Of a stretch of 64,000 bases of DNA, positions 8,350-15,994 are shown in pieces (the first letter of the stretch is position 1; every line of letters begins with the position of its first letter). This DNA comes from Frateuria_A sp049727805 (lineage in GTDB: Bacteria > Pseudomonadota > Gammaproteobacteria > Xanthomonadales > Rhodanobacteraceae), in contig NZ_JBCNYA010000017.1 of the NCBI RefSeq assembly GCF_049727805.1, positions 22,616 through 86,615 of the forward strand. The letters are read 5' to 3'. The notes below the pieces were generated by a model. That model saw nothing but the letters and a program-made list of their open reading frames with translations. It did not search any database and had not been told where the DNA came from. A program made the position numbers and the translations under genes.

Positions 8350-9402
8350 CTACGCGGCGAGCGAGGCGTTGTCGATCACGAAGCGGTACTTCACGTCGCT
8401 GCGCTGCATGCGGTCGTAGGCCTCATCGATCTTCTGCGCCGGGATCATCTCGATGTCGGCGACGATGCCGTGCTCGGCACAGAAGTCGAGCATCTCCTGC
8501 GTCTCGGCGATGCCGCCGATCAGCGAGCCGGCGATCGAACGGCGGCCGAAGATCAACGTGCCGATGTTCGGGCTCGGGTGCGCGTGTTCGGGCACGCCGA
8601 CCAGGCACAGCGTGCCGTCGCGCTTGAGCAGCCGGGTGTACGCATCCAGGTCGTGGCTGGCCGCGACGGTGTTGAGGATGAAGTCGAAGCTGCCGGCGTG
8701 CTTGGCCATGTCGTCGGGATGCTTCGAGATCACCACCTCGTCCGCGCCCAGGTCGTGAGCGTCCTGCCGCTTGGACTCGGACGTGGTGAACGCGACCGTG
8801 TGCGCGCCCATGGCATGGGCCAGCTTGATGCCCATGTGGCCCAGGCCGCCGATGCCGACGATGCCGATCTTCCTGCCCGGACCGGCGCCCCAGTGGCGCA
8901 GCGGCGACCAGGTGGTGATGCCCGCGCACAGCAGCGGCGCGACCGCGGCGAGCTGCTCCTCGGGGTGGCGGATCTTCAGCACGAAGCGGTCGCTGACCAC
9001 GATCCGCTGCGAATAGCCGCCCAGCGTGTGGCCGGGGGCATCCGGCGTCTTGCCGTTGTAGGTGCCGACAAAACCGTTCTCGCAGAACTGCTCCAGGCCT
9101 TCGCCGCAGGAGGCGCAGTGCTGGCAGCTGTCGACCAGGCAGCCGACGCCGACGGTGTCGCCGACCTTGAAGCCGGTCACTTCGTCGCCGACCGCGCTGA
9201 CGTGGCCGACGATTTCGTGGCCGGGCACGCAGGGATACAGCGTGCCGGCCCACTCGGAACGCACCGTATGCAGGTCCGAGTGGCACACGCCGCAATAGGC
9301 GATGTCGATCTGCACGTCGTGCGGCCCGGGCTGGCGGCGCTCGATGTCCATCGCTTCGAGCGGCTTGTTGCTGGCGTGGGCACCGTAGGCTTTGGTCTTC
9401 AT
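8350..9402 (-). CDS. Zinc-dependent NAD(P)H alcohol dehydrogenase (YahK/cinnamyl type)
   Basis: 350-residue medium-chain dehydrogenase. The catalytic zinc site is seen in YCGVCHSDLH, PGHEIVGHV and the later LLCAGITTW Cys. Structural zinc is held by the four-Cys lobe CQHCASCGEGLEQFC. The Rossmann motif is GIGGLGHMGIKLA. Family members reduce aliphatic or aromatic aldehydes with NADPH. Start ATG at 9402. It follows a cupin gene (58 bp gap), and both diverge from a LysR regulator, which may control them. Confidence 0.9.
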   Translation of the reverse strand: MKTKAYGAHASNKPLEAMDIERRQPGPHDVQIDIAYCGVCHSDLHTVRSEWAGTLYPCVPGHEIVGHVSAVGDEVTGFKVGDTVGVGCLVDSCQHCASCGEGLEQFCENGFVGTYNGKTPDAPGHTLGGYSQRIVVSDRFVLKIRHPEEQLAAVAPLLCAGITTWSPLRHWGAGPGRKIGIVGIGGLGHMGIKLAHAMGAHTVAFTTSESKRQDAHDLGADEVVISKHPDDMAKHAGSFDFILNTVAASHDLDAYTRLLKRDGTLCLVGVPEHAHPSPNIGTLIFGRRSIAGSLIGGIAETQEMLDFCAEHGIVADIEMIPAQKIDEAYDRMQRSDVKYRFVIDNASLAA

Positions 9403-9460
9403 GGATGATTCCTGTGCAGGGTGGGGATGCGTGCAACCGGGCGACGGTAGCAAAGCCGGC

Positions 9461-9880
9461 TTAGCCCTTTCCAAGCTTCGCCGCACCGGCGAGGTATTGC
9501 GCGTCGCTGACGTGCTCCATCCAGTCGACGACCTTGCCCTCGAGCGCTTCCTGGATGGCGATGTGGGTCATCGACGTGGTCGGCGTGGCGCCATGCCAGT
9601 GGCGGTGGCCCGGCGGGCAGAAGATCACGTCGCCGGCGCGGATCTCCTCGACCGGGCCATCCTCGCACTGCGTCCAGCCGCAGCCGGCGGTGACGACGAG
9701 GATCTGGCCCAGCGGATGCGAGTGCCAGGCCGTGCGCGCGCCCGGCTCGAAGGTGACGCTCGCGCAGGCGGTACGGCCGGGCGCGGGCGCGGTGAACAGC
9801 GGGTCGATGCGGACCGAGCCGGTGAACCACTCGGCCGGTCCCTGCATCGACGGCTGGGAGCCATTGCGCTTGATCTGCAT
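9461..9880 (-). CDS. Cupin-domain protein
   Basis: 139 residues, a single small beta-barrel cupin. Motif 1 is GARTAWHSHPLGQILVVTAG with metal-binding His pair, and motif 2 is IRAGDVIFCPPGHRHWHGA. N-terminal SMQGPAEWFTGSVRIDPLF is typical of the (R)-mandelonitrile-lyase-like/quercetin-type small cupins often paired with YahK-type dehydrogenases. The enzymatic role is unknown. It is the first gene of the leftward set cupin-adh-tag-like; the divergent LysR starts 122 bp away. Confidence 0.85.
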   Translation of the reverse strand: MQIKRNGSQPSMQGPAEWFTGSVRIDPLFTAPAPGRTACASVTFEPGARTAWHSHPLGQILVVTAGCGWTQCEDGPVEEIRAGDVIFCPPGHRHWHGATPTTSMTHIAIQEALEGKVVDWMEHVSDAQYLAGAAKLGKG

Positions 9881-10002
9881 GGATGGGTTGCTCCTGGTAA
9901 CGGACCGCCCGCTAGTGTGGGGATGCCGGCCGCGGGTGATTAGCCGCCCAGTCGCGCATGCATCTATGATCCGCGCTCATCAATCGGCCCCAGGCGCGTC
10001 GC

Positions 10003-10902
10003 GTGGCCCGGCAGAACTACAACGATCTACTCGCCTTCGTATCGGTGGCGCGTGAGCGCAGCTTCACCCGCGCGGCGGCCCTGCTGGGCGTGTCCCAGTC
10101 GGCCCTGAGCCACACCATCCGCGGACTCGAGGCACGGCTGGGCCTGCGCCTGCTCACCCGTACCACGCGCAGCGTGGCGCCCACCGAGGCGGGCGAGCGG
10201 CTGCTGGCGTCCATCGGCAGCCGCTTCGACGAAATCGACGCCGAGCTGGACGCGGTCACCGCGCTGCGCGACAAGCCAGCCGGCACGGTGCGCATCACCG
10301 TCGGCGAGCATGCCGTCGAATCGATCCTGTGGCCGCGGCTCGCCCGTTTCCTGCCGGGCTATCCCGACATCAGGGTGGAACTGGACATCAGCTACGGCCT
10401 GAAGGACATCGTCGCGGAGCGCTTCGACGCCGGCGTGCGCATGGGCGAGCAGGTCGAGAAGGACATGGTCGCCGTGCGCATCGGGCCGGCCCTGCGCATG
10501 GCCGCGGTGGGCGCCCCTTCCTACTTCGCGCGCCGCCCGCCGCCGCGGAGTCCGCAGGAACTGGCCGCGCACACCTGCATCAACCTGCGGCTGCCGACCC
10601 TCGGCGGGCTGTATGCCTGGGAGTTCGAGCGCGACCGGCGCCCGGTCAACGTGCGCGTCGACGGGCAACTGGTCTTCAACAGCATCACGCCCATCCTGGC
10701 CGCAGCCATCGACGGCTTCGGCCTGGCCTATCTGCCCGAGGACCAGGTGCTCACGCACCTGCATGCCGGCCGGCTGGTGCGCGTGCTGGAGGACTGGTGC
10801 CCGCCCTTCCCCGGTTACCACCTCTACTACCCCAGCCGCCGGCAGCCGTCGCCGGCCTTTGCGCTGGTGGTCGAGGCGCTGCGGTATCGCGGAACCCGCT
10901 GA
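10003..10902 (+). CDS. LysR-family transcriptional regulator
   Basis: 299 residues with an N-terminal HTH (DLLAFVSVARERSFTRAAALLGVSQSALSHTIRGLEARLGLRLLTRTTRSV) and a LysR co-inducer domain ending in PSRRQPSPAFALVVEALRY, the pattern of regulators controlling small-cupin/dehydrogenase pairs. Start is GTG at 10003, followed by ARQNYNDL. It is transcribed away from the cupin and alcohol dehydrogenase genes, the usual arrangement for autoregulation and control of the divergent operon from the shared 122-bp region. The inducer is unknown. Confidence 0.92.
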   Translation: MARQNYNDLLAFVSVARERSFTRAAALLGVSQSALSHTIRGLEARLGLRLLTRTTRSVAPTEAGERLLASIGSRFDEIDAELDAVTALRDKPAGTVRITVGEHAVESILWPRLARFLPGYPDIRVELDISYGLKDIVAERFDAGVRMGEQVEKDMVAVRIGPALRMAAVGAPSYFARRPPPRSPQELAAHTCINLRLPTLGGLYAWEFERDRRPVNVRVDGQLVFNSITPILAAAIDGFGLAYLPEDQVLTHLHAGRLVRVLEDWCPPFPGYHLYYPSRRQPSPAFALVVEALRYRGTR

Positions 10903-10914
10903 GCCATCCCAGGC

Positions 10915-10941
10915 TTGACATGCGCCAAACATTTCCATAAT
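10915..10941 (+). promoter_or_regulatory. Promoter of the ars operon
   Basis: TTGACA (10915-10920) and CATAAT (10936-10941) are close to sigma-70 -35 and -10 elements with a 15-bp spacer. The -10 lies inside the arsR inverted repeat. Transcription would begin about at the arsR ATG (10951), implying a leaderless message. Confidence 0.6.
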
Positions 10942-10958
10942 TTCCGAATTATGGAAAT
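10931..10958. promoter_or_regulatory. Probable ArsR operator (12-bp inverted repeat)
   Basis: ATTTCCATAATT, four bases, then its exact complement AATTATGGAAAT. The repeat covers the -10 element and the arsR start codon, so a bound ArsR dimer would block RNA polymerase. ArsR-family operators are typically 12-2-12-like AT-rich inverted repeats in this position. Confidence 0.7.
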
Positions 10959-11286
10959 CAAGACCGCACTGGCTGCCCTGAGCGCGCTCGGCCACGAAAC
11001 CCGCCTCGCCGCCTTCCGGCAACTGGTGCAGGGCGGGCCGGAAGGCCTCTCCGTCGGGGAGCTGCGCGAACGCCTGGATCTGCCGCCGGCCACGCTCACC
11101 GCGCACCTCAACGTGCTGCGCGCCGCCGGGTTGGTGCGGGACGAGCGCGAAGGCCGGGTGATCCGCCTTCGTGCCGACTACGCGCAGATGGACGCATTGA
11201 TCGCCTACCTCACCGAAAACTGCTGCGCCGGTTCCGTCACCTGCGGTCCGGCGCAGGCCTGCAAACCGCGCCGCAAGGGAGCCTGA
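10951..11286 (+). CDS. arsR: Arsenic-responsive ArsR repressor
   Basis: 111-residue winged-helix repressor: ALGHETRLAAFRQLV, LSVGELRERLDLPPATLTAHLNVLRAAGLV, wing EREGRVIRL. The metalloid site is C-terminal: C91, C92 and C98, the same spacing as the C95/C96/C102 As(III) site of the Acidithiobacillus-type ArsR, with C104 extra. It should leave DNA on binding As(III). The ATG at 10951 is taken as start because it opens the HTH domain and sits inside the operator; an upstream in-frame ATG (about 10915) overlaps the promoter and is unlikely. It is first gene of arsR-arsI-arsC-aqpS. Confidence 0.92.
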   Translation: MEIKTALAALSALGHETRLAAFRQLVQGGPEGLSVGELRERLDLPPATLTAHLNVLRAAGLVRDEREGRVIRLRADYAQMDALIAYLTENCCAGSVTCGPAQACKPRRKGA

Positions 11287-11289
11287 GCC

Positions 11290-11778
11290 ATGAACCGATT
11301 CCACGTGCACCTGAACGTCGCCGACCTGGCGACGAGCATCCGCTTCTACACCGCGCTGTTCGGCGCCGAGCCGACCGTGCGCAAGGACGACTACGCCAAG
11401 TGGATGGTCGAGGACCCGCGCGTCAACTTCGCCATTTCCACCACCGGCCGTGCGCCGGGCATCGACCACATGGGCATCCAGGCCGACAGCGACGAAGCAC
11501 TCGCTTCGCTCGGTCGGCGGCTGGACGCGGCCGGCGGCGCGCTCGTGCCGGAGCAGGCGACCGTCTGTTGCTACGCGCGCTCCGACAAGCTGTGGACCGA
11601 GGATCCGCAGGGCACGCGCTGGGAAACCTTCCACACCTTCGGCGAAGCGACGACCTATTACGAAGGCGAAGCACCCTGCGCGACGGACGGCGCGAGCTGC
11701 AGCCCCGACCTGCGCACCGTCAAGCCGAAGGTGGACAAGGGCGCGGCCTGCTGCGCACCGGGCTCCGGTTGCTGCTGA
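11290..11778 (+). CDS. arsI: ArsI/CadI-family dioxygenase (C-As lyase candidate)
   Basis: 162-residue vicinal-oxygen-chelate protein. Fe(II) ligands expected in ArsI are visible as H5 or H7 (MNRFHVHLNV), H60 (GIDHMGI) and E112 (RWETFHT). The substrate cysteines are C93-C94 (TVCCYARSDK), followed by a lysine at 100, as in characterised ArsI. ArsI cleaves the C-As bond of trivalent organoarsenicals, while CadI-annotated relatives are linked to metal resistance. A cysteine-rich tail (C130, C137, C154, C155, C161, C162) could bind As(III). It starts 3 bp after arsR. Organoarsenical activity is inferred. Confidence 0.85.
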   Translation: MNRFHVHLNVADLATSIRFYTALFGAEPTVRKDDYAKWMVEDPRVNFAISTTGRAPGIDHMGIQADSDEALASLGRRLDAAGGALVPEQATVCCYARSDKLWTEDPQGTRWETFHTFGEATTYYEGEAPCATDGASCSPDLRTVKPKVDKGAACCAPGSGCC

Positions 11779-11804
11779 GCAGTGGGCACGCCGGAAATCC
11801 ACGC

Positions 11805-12191
11805 ATGAAGAAACGCATCCTTTTCGTGTGCATCGAAAACTCCAACCGCAGCCAGATGGCCGAAGCCTTCGCGCGCATGCACGGCGGCGAAGGGGTCGAG
11901 GCGTGGAGCGCCGGCTCCGCGCCCTCCGGCCGCATCAACCCGCGTGCGGTGCAGTTCATGGCGGAACTGGGCTACGACCTTTCCGCGCACGCCTCCAAGT
12001 CGCTGGATGAGGTCTCGGGTGCGTTCGATGCCGTGGTCACGATGGGCTGCGGCGACCGCTGTCCCTGGGTACCGGCGCGCCGGCGCGAGGACTGGAACCT
12101 GCCCGACCCGAAGCATCTGGACGATGCCGGCTACCGGCGCGTGCGCGACGAGATCTCCGCACGCGTCCAGGCGCTGCTGGCGTCGCTCTGA
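11805..12191 (+). CDS. arsC: Arsenate reductase, LMW-phosphatase type
   Basis: 128 residues. The phosphatase-like loop is C9-IENSN-R15, with redox cysteines C82 and C86 in TMGCGDRCPWVP, and the DWNLPDP loop gives the general acid. This is the thioredoxin-coupled ArsC type, reducing As(V) to As(III) through a C9-C82-C86 disulfide cascade. Third gene of the ars operon, 26 bp after arsI and 2 bp before the aquaglyceroporin. Together they allow As(V) reduction followed by As(III) exit. Confidence 0.92.
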   Translation: MKKRILFVCIENSNRSQMAEAFARMHGGEGVEAWSAGSAPSGRINPRAVQFMAELGYDLSAHASKSLDEVSGAFDAVVTMGCGDRCPWVPARRREDWNLPDPKHLDDAGYRRVRDEISARVQALLASL

Positions 12192-12193
12192 CC

Positions 12194-12859
12194 ATGCTGC
12201 CGCGCAAGCTGCTGGCCGAGTTCATCGGCACCGCCCTGCTGCTCGCCGCCGTGGTCGGCTCGGGAATCATGGGCACGATGCTCTCGCCCGGGAACGCCGG
12301 CATCGCGTTGCTCGCCAACGCGGCGGCGACGGCGGGCGTGCTGTATGTCCTGATCGTGCTGTTCGGACCGATTTCCGGCGCCCACTTCAATCCTGCGGTC
12401 ACGCTCGCCATGGGACTGCGCGGCGACCTGAGTGCGCGCGATGCGCTCGCCTACGTGCTCGTGCAGGTCGTAGCCGCGGTCGCCGGCGTACTGCTTGCGC
12501 ACGCCATGTTCGATCTGCCGCTGCTGCAACCGGGCACGCACGTGCGCAGCGGCGCCGCACAGTGGTTGAGCGAGGGCGTGGCCGCGTTCGGCCTGCTGCT
12601 GACCATCCTGCTCGGCAGCCGCCAGCGGCCGTCGGCCGTCGCGGGCCTGGTGGCGAGCTACATCTTCGCGGCGTACTGGTTCACCGCGAGTACCTCTTTC
12701 GCCAACCCGGCGGTGACCGTCGCGCGCTCGCTGACGCAGAGCTTCGCAGGCATCCGGCCGGCCGATGTGCCCGGCTTCGTGCTGGCGCAGTTCCTCGGCG
12801 GCATCTGCGCGGTCCCCGTCGCGCAGTGGCTTTCGCCGGCACCGCAGGCGCCAGGCTAG
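12194..12859 (+). CDS. aqpS: Arsenic-associated aquaglyceroporin (AqpS type)
   Basis: 221 residues, six membrane helices and two half-helices with NPA boxes (HFNPAVT, 66-68; FANPAVT, 171-173) and the selectivity arginine after the second box (R178). ars-operon aquaporins such as AqpS of Sinorhizobium let As(III) made inside by ArsC flow out down its gradient. No ArsB or Acr3 pump is present in the window, so this is the only visible As(III) exit route. Its 3' end overlaps the convergent Crp-like gene by 4 bp. Confidence 0.9.
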   Translation: MLPRKLLAEFIGTALLLAAVVGSGIMGTMLSPGNAGIALLANAAATAGVLYVLIVLFGPISGAHFNPAVTLAMGLRGDLSARDALAYVLVQVVAAVAGVLLAHAMFDLPLLQPGTHVRSGAAQWLSEGVAAFGLLLTILLGSRQRPSAVAGLVASYIFAAYWFTASTSFANPAVTVARSLTQSFAGIRPADVPGFVLAQFLGGICAVPVAQWLSPAPQAPG

Positions 12860-13671
12860 CCCGGCATGCGGGAACCGGGGGCGGCGGCGCCTGCGTTCAA
12901 CTTGAGAATGGTGCTTTCGTCTTCCGTCGGATACACGCCCTTGAGCACGTCGTCGAAATGGGCGCGCACCGCATCGTTGCATCTGCACGAAAGCTGCTGC
13001 AGTTGCTCCCTGTCGCGCACGCGCACGCCGCCGCGGCGTGTTTCCAGCACGCCGCGCATCTTCATGTTCTGCACCACCCGGCTGATGTAGCTGCGGCCCA
13101 CGCCGAGCATCGACGCCAGTTGCTCCTGGGTCAGCGGCACGTCGTGGTCGCCGGTGCGGTCCAGCGCGGCCGTCAGCCATTTGGCGACGCGTTGCTCGAT
13201 GGTGTGGGTCGCATTGCAGGCGACGGACTGGAAGACCTGGGCCAGCAGGCAGTCGGCGTAGCGGGCGAACAGATAACGCAAGGTCGCCGACTGCGCCTTG
13301 GCCTCCTCCAGTTCCCGCGATTCGATCCGATAGAACGGCCCGGGGAACTGCACGAGGCCGCGCGCGTAGGCGGGCAACCGGCCCTGGCTGACGATGCCGC
13401 CCAGGGCGCCCTCGCGTCCGACCAGGGCGGTTTCCACGCCGCGCCCGTCTTCCAGCAGGACCACGTAGGAAACCAGGCTGGGGCCGCACGGGAAATAGAC
13501 GGTCTGCACCGAATCGCCCGGCTCGTAGAGCACCGTTTCCGTATCGGCGAACCAGGGCCTCAGATGCGGCGTCAGCAACGCCAGGTCTTCCGCGCGCAAC
13601 GCGCGGAGCAGATTGTTGGCCGGCCGCTCGATGCGCAGCTTCCGGACGTCGCCTGCTTCACCGCCGTTCAT
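12856..13671 (-). CDS. Crp/Fnr-family regulator lacking an Fe-S cluster
   Basis: 271 residues. A cyclic-nucleotide-fold sensor domain (about 15-150; TVLYEPGDSVQTVYFP, VETALVGREGALGG) is followed by the HTH_Crp domain PLTQEQLASMLGVGRSYISRVVQNMKMRGVLETRRGGVRVRDREQL. The N-terminal cysteines of FNR are missing, and the cAMP-binding residues of CRP are not evident, so the signal is unknown. The start at 13671 has GGA 7 nt upstream; an earlier ATG (13749) would add 26 residues without a ribosome site. It converges on aqpS and diverges from a sensor kinase. Confidence 0.85.
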   Translation of the reverse strand: MNGGEAGDVRKLRIERPANNLLRALRAEDLALLTPHLRPWFADTETVLYEPGDSVQTVYFPCGPSLVSYVVLLEDGRGVETALVGREGALGGIVSQGRLPAYARGLVQFPGPFYRIESRELEEAKAQSATLRYLFARYADCLLAQVFQSVACNATHTIEQRVAKWLTAALDRTGDHDVPLTQEQLASMLGVGRSYISRVVQNMKMRGVLETRRGGVRVRDREQLQQLSCRCNDAVRAHFDDVLKGVYPTEDESTILKLNAGAAAPGSRMPG

Positions 13672-13793
13672 GTGCTGATCCACACGAGCCTCCAGGGCAG
13701 GCGTGGCCTGCCGTCCAACCGCTGAGCACGCTCTCGGCTCCGTCGTCATGTAGCGCCCACAAAGGTGTTCGCAATGTGATCCAGCGGGCTTGC

Positions 13794-13811
13794 ATGTCCA
13801 CTAGTGAACAT
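13794..13811. promoter_or_regulatory. Near-perfect 18-bp palindrome between divergent regulator genes
   Basis: ATGTCCACTAGTGAACAT is an inverted repeat with one mismatched pair. It lies between the Crp-like gene and the phytochrome-like kinase gene, a likely operator for either. The protein that binds it is unknown. Confidence 0.4.
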
Positions 13812-13946
13812 ACACGGCAGCAGTTGCGTGCCTAAAGTGCCCGCCCATCACCGTGAGCGCAGCGCCGCTGCCGCCTACGGCCGGCCGCCGCCCCGGCCCC
13901 ACACTTGCCGCCCGGACGATACGTTCCCGGCGGCGCTCGGGATCCC

Positions 13947-15512
13947 ATGCGACAAGACATCGAACCCGGCGGTGCCCCGCCCACCATGCCGTTTCCGCAA
14001 GCTGCCGCGATCGAGCCGCACGGTATGCTGCTGGCAATCGACGACGCCGGTTGCATTGCGGCGCTCGCAGGGACTACCGACCGGCCGTTCGGCCACCGGC
14101 CGCGCGATCTGCTCGGCAGCCGGCTGGCGGACACCGCGGATGCGCCGAGGCACCCGCTGCCCGCCGTACCGCCTGACCTGACGGCGCATCCCCGCCACGT
14201 GGGCCGCTGGCTCGATCACGACCGCAGCGGCTGGGACGTTTCGGCCCATCGCAGTGGGCCGTACACCCTACTGGAATTCGAGCCGGCACCCGCGGACGAA
14301 CCCCACGCAGTGGCAGCCGCCGCTGCCATCCACCACGCCTGCGCGGCCTTCGAATCGTGCTCCGACGTGCAAGCCACCTGCGCGGCCTGCGCGAAGGCAC
14401 TGCGTCAGCTCACCGGGTACGAGTGTGTGGCCATCGGGCGCTTCGCCGCCGGGACCACAGCCGTGGTGGCGGCCATGGAGGAAGCCATCTCCATGTCGCC
14501 GCCATCGCTCGTTGGCGTTCTGCCCCTGCCGTTTGCGCCCGACGGCGATGGCGTGGGTTTCCACGCAGCGCCCGACCTCGCTCGGCTGCCGGTGCCGGTG
14601 TTTCGCGCACAGGCGCACGGCTTGGATCCCGATCTCGGCCACTGCGTCCTGCGCGGCGGCGGAGCGGCGCATCGTGCGCAGCTCGAACGCCTGGGCGTGG
14701 CCGCATCGCTGTGGCTACCGATCATGGTGCGCGGCCGGCCGTGGGGAGCGGTCGCCTGCCATCACGCCACGCCTCGGCCCGTGCCTTGCGCCGTCCGCCT
14801 CGCCTGCGAGCTGGTGGTGCGCGAGTGCGCGATGCGGATCGAGGCATGCGAGGCCCACGAGCGGCAGCGGCAGGCCGGATTGCTGGTGCAGGAAGCCCAT
14901 CACCGCATGCAGAACAGCCTGCATATCGTCGCCGCGATGCTGCGGCTGCAGGCGCGGCAGGCGGCCGGAGGCGAGGTCCGTACCGAACTGGAGGCCGCGG
15001 CGGGCCGCCTGGCCGCGGTGGGCGCCGTGCACCGGCAACTTAGCCAGCCCGACGATGCGCGCGTCGTGCGGCTGGACGCGTACCTGGGCCAGCTAGGCAC
15101 GGACCTTGCGCAATCCTGGGGCGAGGGATGGATGCAGCAACTGGTGGTCGATGCCTGCGAAACCGGGCTCGCCGCCGACACCGCGATCAGCCTGGGCCTG
15201 GTGGTGACCGAGTTGCTCACCAATGCGGCCAAGTATGCCTATGGCGGCGCGCCCGGTCCTATCGCCGTGCATGCCGCGAGGCGGGGCACGTGGCTGCACG
15301 TCACCGTCAGCGATCGCGGCTGCGGCATGCGCAGCGACGCAGCAGGAAGCGGGCTGGGATCGAGGCTCAACCGGTTGTTCGCCACGCAGCTTGGCGGCGA
15401 GATCCAGTGGTCGTCCGACGGTAACGGCACGACGGCAACGGTACGCATTCCCCTGCCCGCACTGCGCATGGACGAGGTGGCCGAGCCGGTCGCCCAGGCC
15501 GACACCGGTTGA
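13947..15512 (+). CDS. Phytochrome-like PAS-GAF sensor kinase (HisKA_2) lacking the chromophore cysteine
   Basis: 521 residues. A PAS_2-like domain begins with AIEPHGMLLAIDD (21-33). A phytochrome-type GAF domain (about 125-300) ends LGVAASLWLPIMVRGRPWGAVACHH. Then a HisKA_2 core with H319 in EAHHRMQNSLHIVAAM and an ATPase with ELLTNAAKYAYGG and SGLGSRL. Bacteriophytochromes carry a Cys before the PAS IQPHG motif; here no Cys precedes it, the PASDIP motif is degenerate and the PHY domain is absent. It probably senses something other than bilin-captured light. ATG 13947 is preferred over an upstream in-frame TTG. Confidence 0.82.
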   Translation: MRQDIEPGGAPPTMPFPQAAAIEPHGMLLAIDDAGCIAALAGTTDRPFGHRPRDLLGSRLADTADAPRHPLPAVPPDLTAHPRHVGRWLDHDRSGWDVSAHRSGPYTLLEFEPAPADEPHAVAAAAAIHHACAAFESCSDVQATCAACAKALRQLTGYECVAIGRFAAGTTAVVAAMEEAISMSPPSLVGVLPLPFAPDGDGVGFHAAPDLARLPVPVFRAQAHGLDPDLGHCVLRGGGAAHRAQLERLGVAASLWLPIMVRGRPWGAVACHHATPRPVPCAVRLACELVVRECAMRIEACEAHERQRQAGLLVQEAHHRMQNSLHIVAAMLRLQARQAAGGEVRTELEAAAGRLAAVGAVHRQLSQPDDARVVRLDAYLGQLGTDLAQSWGEGWMQQLVVDACETGLAADTAISLGLVVTELLTNAAKYAYGGAPGPIAVHAARRGTWLHVTVSDRGCGMRSDAAGSGLGSRLNRLFATQLGGEIQWSSDGNGTTATVRIPLPALRMDEVAEPVAQADTG

Positions 15513-15994
15513 TCTGCCGGCACCTCCCTCGGCGCAACGGTTGGCCATCCATCCGCGGCGCGCGGGTTCGGCCGACGCACGTGCGCTTGTTAGGAAAACG
15601 TGGACGCGATTGCTGCGCTATCCGCGACGAATGTCTAGCGGATGCTTAACCGCAGCTGTGCTGGAGTGCGACTCGAGTACGCCGATTCCCGAGGTACGAC
15701 CATGCACGACGCACTCGACATCCGCACCGCCCCGCGAAGCCCGGCCGCCATGGCCACGGCCGCAGGCAGCCATCGCCCAGGGGCCTGTCGTCCGCTGCCG
15801 CACAAGGCATTCGACGACTGGGAAGCACCCGCGGCCGCTGCCTTGCGCCGGCAAGACCCGGCGTAATCGCCCGACCCAGGGAAAGACAGAAAGCCGATCA
15901 CGCCAGACCTGCGGCATGGCCGCAGGAACGGGTGTCCGCGCCCGGCGCGTGCCCGGTGTGCGGCGAGCAACGATCCATTCGTTAGGGAGACTCC
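15513..15994. other. Intergenic region upstream of the sulfate uptake operon
   Basis: This 482-bp gap presumably holds the sbp promoter and possibly a CysB site; none could be placed with confidence. The only possible gene is a 54-codon reading frame (listed separately). An AGGGAG ribosome site lies just before sbp. Confidence 0.4.
15702..15866 (+). CDS. Possible small protein, 54 aa
   Basis: MHDALDIRTAP... to ...LRRQDPA, with GAGGT 6 nt upstream of the ATG, 129 bp before sbp. It is proline/alanine rich with no membrane segment or known motif. The good ribosome site is the only support; it could be chance in GC-rich DNA. Confidence 0.3.
   Translation: MHDALDIRTAPRSPAAMATAAGSHRPGACRPLPHKAFDDWEAPAAAALRRQDPA

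Noticed and set aside
13749..13905. Alternative upstream starts of the Crp-like gene (13749) and the phytochrome-like kinase (TTG 13905)
   Set aside because: No ribosome-binding sequence and no domain in the added residues; downstream ATG codons fit better.
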